From contig JBAOHL010000005.1 of assembly GCA_037045045.1 (NCBI GenBank), forward strand, positions 496,001 through 560,000: a DNA stretch of 64,000 nt, written 5' to 3'. Positions 43,695-52,567 of this stretch are shown here, piece after piece. The notes beneath the pieces are model-generated. The model saw only the letters and a program-made list of their open reading frames with translations, made no database searches and had not been told where the DNA came from. This stretch comes from Phosphoribacter sp037045045. GTDB taxonomy: Bacteria; Actinomycetota; Actinomycetes; Actinomycetales; Dermatophilaceae. Every line of letters starts with the position of its first letter. Position 1 is the stretch's first letter. The translations under genes and the position numbers were made by a program.

Positions 43695-45257
43695 TCAGCC
43701 CGCTCGCGCGTCGACGTGGATGGCGAGGCCGTCCACGGCCCCGACCGATGCGGTGAACCACCCGTCGGCGTTGACGGTGATAGTCCCTCCCGTGCACGCC
43801 CCGTCGACGAGCCCGCCGTGGACGACGTCGCAGTAGCGCCCCGGGGGCAGCCGAGTCTGGAACGATCGGGCGGCCAACGGGTTCGACCCGCTGTTGAGCA
43901 CGACATAGCCGCGATCGCCGCGGGCGTACGCGATCGCCGGCCCGCCGTCGTCCCACCACAGGTCCACGCCGGTGCCCTTGACGGAGTTGTGGAAACCGAC
44001 CATGCCGACGATCGCCGGCCACCGGTGTTCGCACACCCAGCCGTCGCTCCCGCAGGCGGAGTCCTTCGTCGTCCCGCGGTCGTCGATGGCCGGCGGGCCG
44101 GCGTCGGGGTCGCCGAACGAATACGAGGACATCACCGTCGGCTCCCCGTAAGGCCAGGCCAGCATGGCGGCCGTCCCGAGCGCGTATGCCGCCGGTGAGC
44201 GGAAAGTGAGCACGTCGGGGCCACCGTGACGCTGGGTGTCGTGGTTGTCGAGGAAAACCCGTGCCCGCGTGCCGTCGACTGGCCCGGCGAGCTGACGCAG
44301 CGACGCCAGGTGCCCACTCTGCACCGCGGCACCGACCTGCGGGCCGTAGGTGAACACGAGGACCTTGGCGAACCCGGCGTACTCCGAGGCGTGGATCGGT
44401 TCGGTGCCGTAGTCGATGACCTCGGTGTAGACGTCGAGCGAGCCGGGCACTCGGCGCAGGATGTCGGCGAGGTCGGTGGCCGGGATGTGCTTGGCCGCGT
44501 CGACGCGCAGCCCGTCGACGCCGAGCGAGGCGAGGTCGCCGAGGTAGGCCGCGATCCGGGCCCGGACCGGCTCGGTGTCGGTCGCGAGGTCGGCGAGATT
44601 GACCAGCTCGCAGGTCTGGACCTGGGCGCGGTCCTGGTAGTTCTCGATCTCGTCGCCCGGGGCGAGCCCGCAGTGGTGGAAGTCCTGGGGGCCGTAGAGG
44701 CCCGGGTAGTCGTAGTGACTCCACGCCGTGCCGGCATACCCGACGCTGCCGTCCGAGCCGGCCATGTGGTTGACGACGACGTCCGCGTACACCCGCACCC
44801 CGGCGGCGTGGCAGGCCTGGATCATCGCCGCATAGGCCGCCCGGTCGCCGCGGCGGGTGAGAAGTTGGTAGGACACCGGCTGGTAGTCGACGTACCAGGG
44901 GTTGCCGAAGACCATGGCGTGCTCGGTGGCCGGGGAGACCTGGACACCGGCATACCCGGCCTGCGCGAGACGTGGGCACTCGGCGGCCACCGATCGCCAG
45001 GTCCACTGGAAGAGGTTAACGACGACGTCTCGGTCACCACCGATCCGGCCGGCCAGCGATCCGGTCGCGGTCGCCCCGGTGGGCGCGGCCCCGGTCGACG
45101 TGCTCGGGCCCGGCCCGGTCGTGCCTTGGATCGACACGAGGTAGCGCGAGAGCAAGGCGATGGCCAGCGCGAGGGCCAGGACCAGCCACCGACGCCACGC
45201 CGGGGGCGACGAAGCGGAGGCCCGGCTCTGGGGCTTGGGGACCGAGGGTCCGCTCAC
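43695..45257 (-). CDS. Secreted or membrane-anchored alpha-amylase (GH13)
   Basis: This protein of about 520 residues has an N-terminal hydrophobic anchor (WRRWLVLALALAIALLS) followed by the catalytic barrel: VVVNHMAG (region I), GLRVDAAKHI with the nucleophile Asp, YTEVIDYG with the acid/base Glu, and FLDNHDTQR with the transition-state Asp. The N-terminal NLFQWTWRSVAAECPRL is characteristic of Streptomyces-type alpha-amylases. The GTG at 45257 overlaps the stop of a small upstream reading frame (45254-45355). It probably cleaves alpha-1,4-glucans outside the cell. Confidence 0.92.
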   Translation of the reverse strand: MSGPSVPKPQSRASASSPPAWRRWLVLALALAIALLSRYLVSIQGTTGPGPSTSTGAAPTGATATGSLAGRIGGDRDVVVNLFQWTWRSVAAECPRLAQAGYAGVQVSPATEHAMVFGNPWYVDYQPVSYQLLTRRGDRAAYAAMIQACHAAGVRVYADVVVNHMAGSDGSVGYAGTAWSHYDYPGLYGPQDFHHCGLAPGDEIENYQDRAQVQTCELVNLADLATDTEPVRARIAAYLGDLASLGVDGLRVDAAKHIPATDLADILRRVPGSLDVYTEVIDYGTEPIHASEYAGFAKVLVFTYGPQVGAAVQSGHLASLRQLAGPVDGTRARVFLDNHDTQRHGGPDVLTFRSPAAYALGTAAMLAWPYGEPTVMSSYSFGDPDAGPPAIDDRGTTKDSACGSDGWVCEHRWPAIVGMVGFHNSVKGTGVDLWWDDGGPAIAYARGDRGYVVLNSGSNPLAARSFQTRLPPGRYCDVVHGGLVDGACTGGTITVNADGWFTASVGAVDGLAIHVDARAG

Positions 45258-45355
45258 ACACACCGCGCGCCGTCGAAGGCCCCGATGAACCGGGGCCCCT
45301 GGCCCTCGTCGCCCAGCACCGCGTCCAGCTGGGGTGCGGCAATGTCGCGGTCCAC
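45254..45355 (-). CDS. Small upstream reading frame coupled to the alpha-amylase (33 codons)
   Basis: A GTG at 45355 opens a 33-residue frame (starting VDRDIAAPQLDAVLGDEG, ending CV) whose stop overlaps the amylase GTG as GTGA. The composition looks protein-like, and the overlap suggests translational coupling. No family is recognised and no strong ribosome site is seen. Confidence 0.3.
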   Translation of the reverse strand: MDRDIAAPQLDAVLGDEGQGPRFIGAFDGARCV

Positions 45356-45420
45356 GTCGCGATGGTACGCAGTGTCGGGGCGAGCCGGGTCGGCCGCGCG
45401 GTCTCCTACCGGAAGGTGCC

Positions 45421-46287
45421 TCACAGCAGGACGGTCGTGAACGAACCGACCTCGCGGTAGCCCAGCCCGAGGTAAGTCGCCCGGGCCGCAGCGTTGTAGT
45501 CGTTGACGTACAGGGTGGCCAGACCGGCAATGTCGCGCAGGACCCACTCGGTGACCGCAGCCACGAGCGGCTTGGCCACGCCCTGTCCCCGGAGCCGAGG
45601 GGTGAGCCAGACACCCTGGATCTGCGCGGCGCCGACGCCGACTGATCCGATGTCGGCCTTGAAGAGTGCGACCCGGTTCTCGACCCACACGTAGGTGTGG
45701 CCGGCCGCGACGAGCCCCGCGATGATCGAGCGGTACCCGGCCGACGAGCCAACGAAGGGGGGATAGCCGATCTCGTCGGTGAACATCGCCGCGGCAGCCG
45801 GCAGGATGACGTCGACCTCGTCGGGCCTGGCCCGGCGCACCAGCGGGCTGACCGCCAGGCCGAGGCGGGTGGGCGCCAGCGCAGTCGACATCAACGGCTG
45901 GTGGTCGCGGATCGAGCGGGCCGGGCCCCACCCCGGGGCCAGGCGCTCCCACAGGCCCCTGACCTGCGTGCTGGGCCCGAAGATCGACGCGCACTGGCGG
46001 CGCCAGCGGCGCACCCGCTGGGCGACCGCGTCGAGCGCCTCGTCGTCGCATTCGGCGGGGACGAGGTTGGCCGAGGCCCAGGCCAGCCCGACGAGGGTGC
46101 CGCGACGGTGCACCCCGAGGACGGACCCGGGCATCGAGACGAGGGCACCCTCCTCGATCCGGGCCGCCACGAAGACGTTCGACGCCGGATCTCGGGCGCA
46201 CAGATCCAGCGCTTCGTCCTGGTCGGCGAGGGTCAGCGCCCGGACCGGCGGCTGGGTGCGCAGCACGGCATACAGCCTGCCACGCAA
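45421..46287 (-). CDS. DUF4081-GNAT acetyltransferase
   Basis: This 288-residue protein combines an N-terminal DUF4081 region (VRALTLADQDEALDLCARDP, RIEEGALVSMPGSVLGVHRR) with a C-terminal GNAT domain (VWLTPRLRGQGVAKPLVAAV, LYVNDYNAAARATYLGLGY). The family is conserved next to ispG in actinobacteria. The acyl acceptor is unknown. The ATG at 46287 lies 29 bases after ispG, consistent with one transcript. Confidence 0.9.
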   Translation of the reverse strand: MRGRLYAVLRTQPPVRALTLADQDEALDLCARDPASNVFVAARIEEGALVSMPGSVLGVHRRGTLVGLAWASANLVPAECDDEALDAVAQRVRRWRRQCASIFGPSTQVRGLWERLAPGWGPARSIRDHQPLMSTALAPTRLGLAVSPLVRRARPDEVDVILPAAAAMFTDEIGYPPFVGSSAGYRSIIAGLVAAGHTYVWVENRVALFKADIGSVGVGAAQIQGVWLTPRLRGQGVAKPLVAAVTEWVLRDIAGLATLYVNDYNAAARATYLGLGYREVGSFTTVLL

Positions 46288-46316
46288 GGGCGCCCGATGC
46301 CCGCAGGCCGGCGAGG

Positions 46317-47477
46317 TCAGCCGGTCGTGACGACCGGGCCGGTGACCTGCGCACCCTCGGGTGGATCGCCCGCCGCATCGGCCAGCAACAAGGCCTGCTC
46401 GATGAGGGTCTCGACGATCTTGCTCTCCGGCACGGTGGCGATGACCTCGCCCTTGACGAAGATCTGTCCCTTGCCGTTGCCCGAAGCGACCCCGAGATCG
46501 GCCTCCCGGGCCTCTCCGGGCCCGTTGACGACACAGCCCATCACGGCCACCCGAAGCGGCACGGTCAGCCCGGACAGACCGGCAGTGACCTGTTCGGCGA
46601 GCGTATAGACGTCGACCTGGGCTCGCCCGCAGGACGGGCAGGAGACGATCTCGAGCTTGCGCGGTCGCAAACCGAGCGACTGTAGGATCTGCGCCCCGAC
46701 CTTGACCTCCTCGACCGGGGGGGCCGACAGGGACACCCGGATCGTGTCGCCGATCCCCCGGGACAGCAGCGCACCGAACGCGACGGCCGACTTCACCGTG
46801 CCCTGGAACGCCGGTCCGGCCTCGGTGACGCCCAGGTGCAGCGGCCAGTCCCCCCGCTGTGCGAGCAGTTCGTAGGCCCGGACCATGACGACGGGGTCGT
46901 GGTGCTTGACCGAGATCTTGAACTCGTGGAAGTCGTGCTCCTCAAACAGGCTCGCCTCCCACACGGCGGACTCGACGAGCGCCTCAGCGGTGGCCTTGCC
47001 GTACTTGGCCAGCAGGCGTTTGTCCAGCGAGCCGGCGTTGACACCGATGCGAATCGACACGCCAGCCGCGGCGGCGGCCGTGGCGATGGCGCCGACCTGG
47101 TCGTCGAAGGCGCGGATGTTGCCGGGGTTGACCCGCACGCCCGCGCACCCGGCGTCGATGGCCGCGAAGACGTACTTCGGCTGGAAGTGGATGTCGGCGA
47201 TGACCGGGATCTTGCTGTGCTGGGCGATCTGCGCCAGCGCGTCCGCGTCGTCCTGACTCGGGCAGGCCACCCGGACGATGTCGCAGCCCGCGGCGGTGAG
47301 CTCGGCGATCTGCTGCAGCGTCGCGTTGACGTCGGCGGTGAGGGTCGTCGTCATCGACTGGACGGAGACCGGCGCGTCGCCGCCGACGGTCACCGACCCC
47401 ACCCGGATCGGTCGGGACGCGCGTCTGGCGGCCAAGACGGGTGATGGGGCGGACGGCATACCGAGCGTGACGGCCAT
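46317..47477 (-). CDS. ispG: 4-hydroxy-3-methylbut-2-en-1-yl diphosphate synthase (flavodoxin)
   Basis: This 386-residue enzyme catalyses the sixth step of the MEP isoprenoid pathway, converting MEcPP to HMBPP. The 4Fe-4S cluster cysteines are visible in VSCPSCGRAQVDV and VMGCVVNGPGEAREAD. A GGAGG ribosome site precedes the ATG at 47477. It follows rseP and dxr on the same strand, so both MEP-pathway genes sit together. Confidence 0.97.
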   Translation of the reverse strand: MAVTLGMPSAPSPVLAARRASRPIRVGSVTVGGDAPVSVQSMTTTLTADVNATLQQIAELTAAGCDIVRVACPSQDDADALAQIAQHSKIPVIADIHFQPKYVFAAIDAGCAGVRVNPGNIRAFDDQVGAIATAAAAAGVSIRIGVNAGSLDKRLLAKYGKATAEALVESAVWEASLFEEHDFHEFKISVKHHDPVVMVRAYELLAQRGDWPLHLGVTEAGPAFQGTVKSAVAFGALLSRGIGDTIRVSLSAPPVEEVKVGAQILQSLGLRPRKLEIVSCPSCGRAQVDVYTLAEQVTAGLSGLTVPLRVAVMGCVVNGPGEAREADLGVASGNGKGQIFVKGEVIATVPESKIVETLIEQALLLADAAGDPPEGAQVTGPVVTTG

Positions 47478-47542
47478 GACCTCCAGTATGCCGTCCCGCG
47501 TGCCGACCGTTCCCGGGGCGAGGCTCGATGCGCGAGGCGCGC

Positions 47543-48874
47543 TCAGCCGGCCAGGCGCACCGGGGCGACGAAGTCGGCGTAGACGAGCAACACCGACATG
47601 ACGATGACGAGAGTCGACACGGCATACGCGATGGGCAGCCCCTTGGCGACGTCGACGTATCCGGGGTCGGGGCGACCGAGCAACCGCGCGCCGCGGCGCT
47701 TGAGCCCTTCCCACACCGCGCCGATCGCGTGCCCGCCGTCCAGCGGCAGCAGGGGCAGCAGGTTGAAGAAGAAGAGCGCGAGGTTGAGCCCGACGAGCAG
47801 GGTCACCAGCAGGAACGCCACCGCGCCCGGCGAGTCGATGCCGAGGGCCCCGCTGGTGAGCTCTCCGCCGAGCCGGCCGACCCCGACGACGGACATCGGA
47901 CCGTCCGGGTCACGCTCGGCCTGGCCGGTGACCGACTGGAAGACGCCGACCATCTTCGCCGGGACGCCGAGCAGCGCCGAGCCGGTGGCTCCGAGCATGT
48001 CGCCCATCACCCCGGGGACGCTGCTGAGCGGCTGGCGGACCTCCGCCCGGGACGGCGAGGCGCCGAGGAACCCCACCGTCTCGGTGACGAGGGCTCCGTC
48101 GCGGACCTGCGCCCGGCCGTCGGCGCCTTCGCGCGGACGCGCCAGCGCGGCGATGGACACCGGCACGGCCAGAGGCGACCCGCCGCGGTCGACGGTGAGT
48201 TCGAGCGCAGAGCCGGGGGCGGACCGGATCGCGGCAGTCGCCTCCGCCCACGTCGACACCCGCGTTGGACCCACCGCGAGGATGGTGTCGCCGACCTGGA
48301 GGCCGGCCTTCGCCGCCGGCGACTGAGGGTCCCCCGGCAGGCAGTCGGGCTGCGGTTTGGTGACGGTCGGGGCCGTCGAGGGGACGCACGCCGATATCGA
48401 CGACAGGGTGGGGACCAAGGTCGGGGTACCGATGCCGCTGACGGCGACGGCGAGCAGTCCGGTGGCCAGGGCGAGGTTCATCGTCGGGCCACCGAGCATG
48501 ACGACGAGCTTCTTCGGCACGGACAGCTTGTAGAAGACCCGGTTTTCGTCGCCCGGGCCGATCTCGCGGGCCGATTCTTCCCGCGCTTCGTCGATCAGTG
48601 CGCCGAACCGACCGCTCGGCCCAGCCTCCGTCCGTCCGCCCGGTCGAGGAGGGTACATGCCGATCATCCGAACGTAGCCACCCAACGGGATGGCCTTGAG
48701 CCCGTACTGAGTCTCGCCCTTGGTCTTGGACCACAGGGTGGGCCCGAAGCCGATCATGTACTGCGAACAGCGCACCCCGAACCGCTTGGCCGGCACGAGG
48801 TGGCCGATCTCGTGCAGCGCGATGGACAGGGCGACGCCGGCCACGACGACCAGCACGCCCAGCACGTACGTCAT
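47543..48874 (-). CDS. Site-2 intramembrane protease (RseP/Rip1-like) with PDZ domain
   Basis: This 443-residue membrane metalloprotease has the zinc-binding ALHEIGHL (HExxH) near residue 20 and the third zinc ligand motif NLLPLLPLDGGH near residue 380, with a PDZ domain between (KAGLQVGDTILAVGP). It cleaves anti-sigma factors or signal-peptide remnants in the membrane; the mycobacterial Rip1 is the close model. The start overlaps the dxr stop as ATGA. The ispG gene follows. Confidence 0.93.
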   Translation of the reverse strand: MTYVLGVLVVVAGVALSIALHEIGHLVPAKRFGVRCSQYMIGFGPTLWSKTKGETQYGLKAIPLGGYVRMIGMYPPRPGGRTEAGPSGRFGALIDEAREESAREIGPGDENRVFYKLSVPKKLVVMLGGPTMNLALATGLLAVAVSGIGTPTLVPTLSSISACVPSTAPTVTKPQPDCLPGDPQSPAAKAGLQVGDTILAVGPTRVSTWAEATAAIRSAPGSALELTVDRGGSPLAVPVSIAALARPREGADGRAQVRDGALVTETVGFLGASPSRAEVRQPLSSVPGVMGDMLGATGSALLGVPAKMVGVFQSVTGQAERDPDGPMSVVGVGRLGGELTSGALGIDSPGAVAFLLVTLLVGLNLALFFFNLLPLLPLDGGHAIGAVWEGLKRRGARLLGRPDPGYVDVAKGLPIAYAVSTLVIVMSVLLVYADFVAPVRLAG

Positions 48875-50163
48875 CCCGACAGCTCCTTCGTGAGCCCGAG
48901 CACGCGTCGGGCCTCGTCCCGAGCCCACCGGTCGGCTCGCAACACCCATGCAACGTCCAACGACTGCGGATCGCTCCCCGGGTCACCCTGGGACCCTGCG
49001 GCACGGCCGGTGACTGCCCGGGCGCCCGCCGGCTCGTCCCAGCGGCATACCTGCTGCGGGTCGCCGTCGGCGTGCCGGTCGACGACCCGGGCGATCGTGT
49101 CGACGATCTCGGTGAACCGGATGGCGCGGTCGTGGAAGGCGTCGACGCACACCTCGTTCGCGGCGTTGTAGACCGCCGGGAACGTTCCGCCGGCGGCGCC
49201 CACCCGGTAGGCCAGCGGCACCGCGGGGAAGGCCTGCTCGTCCAGCGGAAGGAACTCCCACGACGACGGGGCGCTCCAGTCGCACGGCACGTCGACATCG
49301 GGAAGCCGATCCGGCCAGGACAGTCCCAGGGCGATGGGCACGAGCATCCGAGGCGGCCCCGCCTGGGCGATCGTCGACCCGTCGTGGAACTCGACCATCG
49401 AATGAACCTGCTGCTGGGGGTGCACGACGACGTGGATCGCCTCGAAGGGCACGTCGAACAGCAGGTGCGCCTCGATGACCTCCAAGCCCTTGTTCACCAG
49501 GGTCGCGCTGTTCGTCGTGACGACCCGGCCCATGGCGAAGTTCGGGTGGGCGAGGGCCTGCGCAGGGGTGACGTCGTGCAGCAGTTCGCGCGGCATACCG
49601 CGAAACGGGCCGCCGCTGGCGGTGAGCACGAGCCGGCGGACGTCGGCGGCCCTGCCGGCCCGCAGACACTGGGCCAGCGCGCTGTGTTCGGAATCGACCG
49701 GGACGATCTGGCCCGGGCGGGCCAGCGCGGTGACGAGGGGGCCACCGACGATGAGCGATTCCTTGTTGGCCAGGGCCAAGGTCGTGCCGGCCCTCAGGGC
49801 CGCGAGGGTCGCGGTGAGCCCGACGGCGCCGGTGATGCCATTGAGCACGACATCGGCCGGGCGGGCGGCCAGCTCGTCGTTGGCGTCGGGGCCGACGAGG
49901 ACCTCGGGCCGGTATGCCGCGACACCGGCTCGCGCAGCTGCCGCGTCCAGGGCCGCGCGCACCTGCTCGCGGTTCGCCCCGGCCACCCCGATCACGCCGA
50001 CGCGGTGGGCGACGGCCTGCTCGGCGAGCAGGTCGAGCCGCGCCCCGCCGCTGCTGAGCGCCAGCACGTCGAGGGCCTCAGGGTGGTGCTGGGCCACGGC
50101 CAACGCCTGGGTCCCGATGGACCCGGTCGACCCGAGCAGGGTGACCCGTCGGGGCCCGCTCAC
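48871..50163 (-). CDS. dxr: 1-deoxy-D-xylulose 5-phosphate reductoisomerase
   Basis: This 430-residue enzyme converts DXP to MEP using NADPH. Visible are the NADPH motif VTLLGSTGSIGTQAL (residues 7-21), the LALANKESLIVGGPL and SEHSALAQCL metal and substrate loops, and the C-terminal VYNAANEVCVDAFHD. The C-terminal region contains an insertion (CRWDEPAGARAVTGR) not usual in other families but not disruptive. The GTG at 50163 is the first in-frame start. It is operonic with rseP and ispG. Confidence 0.96.
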   Translation of the reverse strand: MSGPRRVTLLGSTGSIGTQALAVAQHHPEALDVLALSSGGARLDLLAEQAVAHRVGVIGVAGANREQVRAALDAAAARAGVAAYRPEVLVGPDANDELAARPADVVLNGITGAVGLTATLAALRAGTTLALANKESLIVGGPLVTALARPGQIVPVDSEHSALAQCLRAGRAADVRRLVLTASGGPFRGMPRELLHDVTPAQALAHPNFAMGRVVTTNSATLVNKGLEVIEAHLLFDVPFEAIHVVVHPQQQVHSMVEFHDGSTIAQAGPPRMLVPIALGLSWPDRLPDVDVPCDWSAPSSWEFLPLDEQAFPAVPLAYRVGAAGGTFPAVYNAANEVCVDAFHDRAIRFTEIVDTIARVVDRHADGDPQQVCRWDEPAGARAVTGRAAGSQGDPGSDPQSLDVAWVLRADRWARDEARRVLGLTKELSG

Positions 50164-50192
50164 CGGGGAACGGTCTGTGTCGTCATGCGGCC

Positions 50193-51596
50193 TCAGCCCA
50201 CGGTGACCTTTTGCCCGTCGGAGGAGAAGTCCCCGTGCAACTCGACCGTGACCAACGACGCGTCGGCCGCGACGTCGAAGATGATCTCCTTCTCGATGGT
50301 GGCTCCGGGTTGAATGGTGCCGCTAACGGGGGGCTTGCCGCTGGCGTGGTAGATCTCGGCGACCCCGTCGGTCTCCAGCTCGTTGCCCTTGGAGTCGTAC
50401 CCCACTTGCATGAACGTGGTGAAGAATCCGGCTCTCTTGCCGACGGCAGTGATGGACAACGAGACGATGCAGAACTTGCCGTTGGCCTTCTTGGTCAACA
50501 CCTGGCCCGAGCCGACCTGGGTCCTCGAGCAGTCCACACCCTTGACGGTGAACTGTAGGTCGCCGTCGGTGACCGTTTGAGACCCGGCGGGTGCCGGTGC
50601 CGGTGCCGGTGCCGGTGCGCCCGTGGACGGGTTCCCCGGAGCTGGCGGGGCCACCGTCCTGGTTACCGGAGCCGGAGCCGGTGTCGGTGAGTTGTTCAGC
50701 GCTCGTACCGCCGCGATGACGCCTCCGCCGATGACGATGACGCCGACCACGGCGGCCACAGCCCAGATCCACACCTTCGACCCGCTCTTGGCAGGGGCCC
50801 CAGCCCCCCCAGCGGGTGGATATTGCCCCGGTTGCCCCGGGTAGCCGGGCTGGCTTGGTTGGCCGGGATAACCGGGCTGACTCGGGTAACCGGGTTGCCC
50901 TTGGTAGGGCGCCTGGCCCTGGTATGCCGGTTGGCCGGGGTATGCCGGTTGGCCGGGGTATGCCGGTTGGCCCGGGTAGCCAGGCTGCTGCGGGTAGTCC
51001 GGCTGGCCGGGCATGGCGGCTTGGTGGGGTTGGCCCGCGGCTGCGGCTTGGCTCGGCCAGGCGCCTTGGCCCGGCTGGCTCGGCCATCCCGATTGACTGG
51101 GATAAGCGGTCTGATCCGGCGATCCGCCGGAGGAGGCCGCGGGATAGCCGCCCGGATCGCCGGCCACCGGCGGGAACGCCTGGGTGGTCCCCGCCGGGAT
51201 CTGCTGGGTCGCGTCGGCGTCCGGGATCTCACCGGCGTCGGCGCCGTACGACGCGGCCAGCGGGTCGTCGGCGTCGCTGGAGGCCAGCATCGGATCGATC
51301 GTGCCGCCGTCGGCTGCCTCGTCGGGGACGGTGGTCCCCTGCCAAGGCTGGCTCGTCGGGTCGCCCCCCTCGGACCCCTGCGGGGAGCCCATGGGTACCT
51401 CGGGCCTCGACGCGTCGGGTACGTCCGGGCCGGTCGACGGAGCGTTCCAGCCCGACTGGGCCCAGGCACCGGGCGGCTCTTCGGGAGTCGTCGTCCCCTG
51501 CTCCTGCCCCGGCCAGCCCTGCGGCGGTGTCAGCGGATGCCACTGGTTGTCGTGGCCGAGCACGTAGCCGTTGACGACGTCCCCTGGTTGGTACAC
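50193..51596 (-). CDS. DUF4352 protein with Pro/Gln/Gly-rich repeats
   Basis: This 467-residue protein has a Gln/Pro/Tyr/Gly-rich N-terminal region with YPGQPAYPGQPAYPGQP-like repeats, one transmembrane helix (VWIWAVAAVVGVIVIGGGVIAA), an Ala/Pro spacer and a C-terminal DUF4352 immunoglobulin-like domain (TVTDGDLQFTVKGVDCSRTQ, KKANGKFCIVSLSITAVG). Many actinobacteria have such cytoplasmic-tail, membrane-anchored proteins of unknown function. Position 50931-50980 contains 18-base DNA repeats matching the protein repeats. Confidence 0.85.
   Translation of the reverse strand: MYQPGDVVNGYVLGHDNQWHPLTPPQGWPGQEQGTTTPEEPPGAWAQSGWNAPSTGPDVPDASRPEVPMGSPQGSEGGDPTSQPWQGTTVPDEAADGGTIDPMLASSDADDPLAASYGADAGEIPDADATQQIPAGTTQAFPPVAGDPGGYPAASSGGSPDQTAYPSQSGWPSQPGQGAWPSQAAAAGQPHQAAMPGQPDYPQQPGYPGQPAYPGQPAYPGQPAYQGQAPYQGQPGYPSQPGYPGQPSQPGYPGQPGQYPPAGGAGAPAKSGSKVWIWAVAAVVGVIVIGGGVIAAVRALNNSPTPAPAPVTRTVAPPAPGNPSTGAPAPAPAPAPAGSQTVTDGDLQFTVKGVDCSRTQVGSGQVLTKKANGKFCIVSLSITAVGKRAGFFTTFMQVGYDSKGNELETDGVAEIYHASGKPPVSGTIQPGATIEKEIIFDVAADASLVTVELHGDFSSDGQKVTVG
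50931..50980 (-). repeat. 18-base tandem repeats coding QPAYPG
   Basis: GGTATGCCGGTTGGCCGG occurs in nearly three tandem copies. Each copy includes a full GGTATGCC motif and codes part of QPAYPG in the DUF4352 protein. Expansion is in frame. Confidence 0.85.
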
Positions 51597-51719
51597 GTGG
51601 ACTCCCCTTCTCTACGGCGCCCCCGCCGTGTGCTTCATGGCTGGGACAGCCACAGTCGTGGCCAACTCAACCACGCGGACTTAGACCGCTCAACCCACCC
51701 CGCGGTTCCCAGTCCCTCG

Positions 51720-52064
51720 TCACCGGACCACGACGGTGACGTGCAGATCGGGTCGATCTGCGTCGACGTCTCCGAGCACCGCGAGGATACCGGCATACGA
51801 GCGCGGATCCCCGGCGCGCAGCGCCGCCACCCGATCCCAGACAAGCTCGATATCCCGGCCTTCGGGGTCGTGCAGGTCGCGGAGCGCATCGGTCAGCGCG
51901 TCGAGGTTGTGGCCGAACCAGCTCGGCAGGTCGAGGGCCTCGGCGAAGGCCACGAGGCTGGTGTGCTTGTCGACCCCGCCAGGCACCACCCGCACCGCCC
52001 GTCCCCGGCGCTGAGCCTCGGCGACGAGGACGCGGACGCTGGTCTGTGCCCCGAGCTGCCTCAT
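51720..52064 (-). CDS. Barstar-family inhibitor
   Basis: This 114-residue protein has the barstar signature VPGGVDKHTSLVAFAEALDL and PSWFGHNLDALTDALRD. Barstar-family proteins bind and block barnase-type ribonucleases. Its ATG overlaps the stop of the secreted RNase gene (ATGA), so inhibitor and RNase are made together, the expected arrangement for a toxin and its immunity protein. Confidence 0.85.
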   Translation of the reverse strand: MRQLGAQTSVRVLVAEAQRRGRAVRVVPGGVDKHTSLVAFAEALDLPSWFGHNLDALTDALRDLHDPEGRDIELVWDRVAALRAGDPRSYAGILAVLGDVDADRPDLHVTVVVR

Positions 52065-52540
52065 CGACCCTCCCGGACGCGCCGGAAGCTCGCGTAATGG
52101 TCGTCGGTGTAGTAGATCTCCCCGCCGCGACCGGCGATGATCCGGCGAGCGCCACGGTCGACTGCACCCGGCGTCTCGACGGTGTACTCCCGGTAGTAGC
52201 CACTGGCTTGGGCCGGCAACAGCCCCTCCCGGTTGCCGAACAGCTGATCGTCGCTGCGCGGGTACGGGTAGGGCCCGCCCTTACGCATCAGGGCCAGGGT
52301 TTGGCGGGCCTGCACCGGCAGGGCCGTTTCGTCGACCCACGGCAGACCGCTGCGTGGATCGGTCCGGCCCGTGGACCCCGGAGTGGGCGTGGCCGACGTG
52401 CTCTCGCCCGGGCGGGCCACCGGATCGGTCGCCGTCCCATTGCCCCGCGAGAGGAGGTAGGCCCCGACCAGCAGCACGGCAACGAGCGCGACAAGGCCTA
52501 GTTGCAGCGCCTGGCGAGCGGAGCGGCTCATCGGGGACAC
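52061..52540 (-). CDS. Secreted or anchored guanyl-specific ribonuclease (barnase/RNase Sa-like)
   Basis: This 159-residue protein starts with a hydrophobic export signal or anchor (GLVALVAVLLVGAYLLS), has a Thr/Pro-rich spacer, and ends in a ribonuclease N1/T1 domain. Catalytic residues fit RNase Sa: Glu in YREYTVE, Arg in RGARRIIA and His in DDHYASFRR. It likely cleaves RNA at guanosine. The downstream barstar-like gene overlaps it, supporting an RNase-inhibitor pair. The GTG at 52540 follows GGGGACA. Confidence 0.88.
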   Translation of the reverse strand: MSPMSRSARQALQLGLVALVAVLLVGAYLLSRGNGTATDPVARPGESTSATPTPGSTGRTDPRSGLPWVDETALPVQARQTLALMRKGGPYPYPRSDDQLFGNREGLLPAQASGYYREYTVETPGAVDRGARRIIAGRGGEIYYTDDHYASFRRVREGR

Positions 52541-52567
52541 GGTGGCATTGTCCCCGACGGTCTCGAG

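Noticed and set aside
50890..50990. Regular repeats in the DUF4352 gene looked like a CRISPR array
   Set aside because: Units are in frame, 18 bases, directly adjacent with no unique spacers, and code a Pro/Gly repeat.
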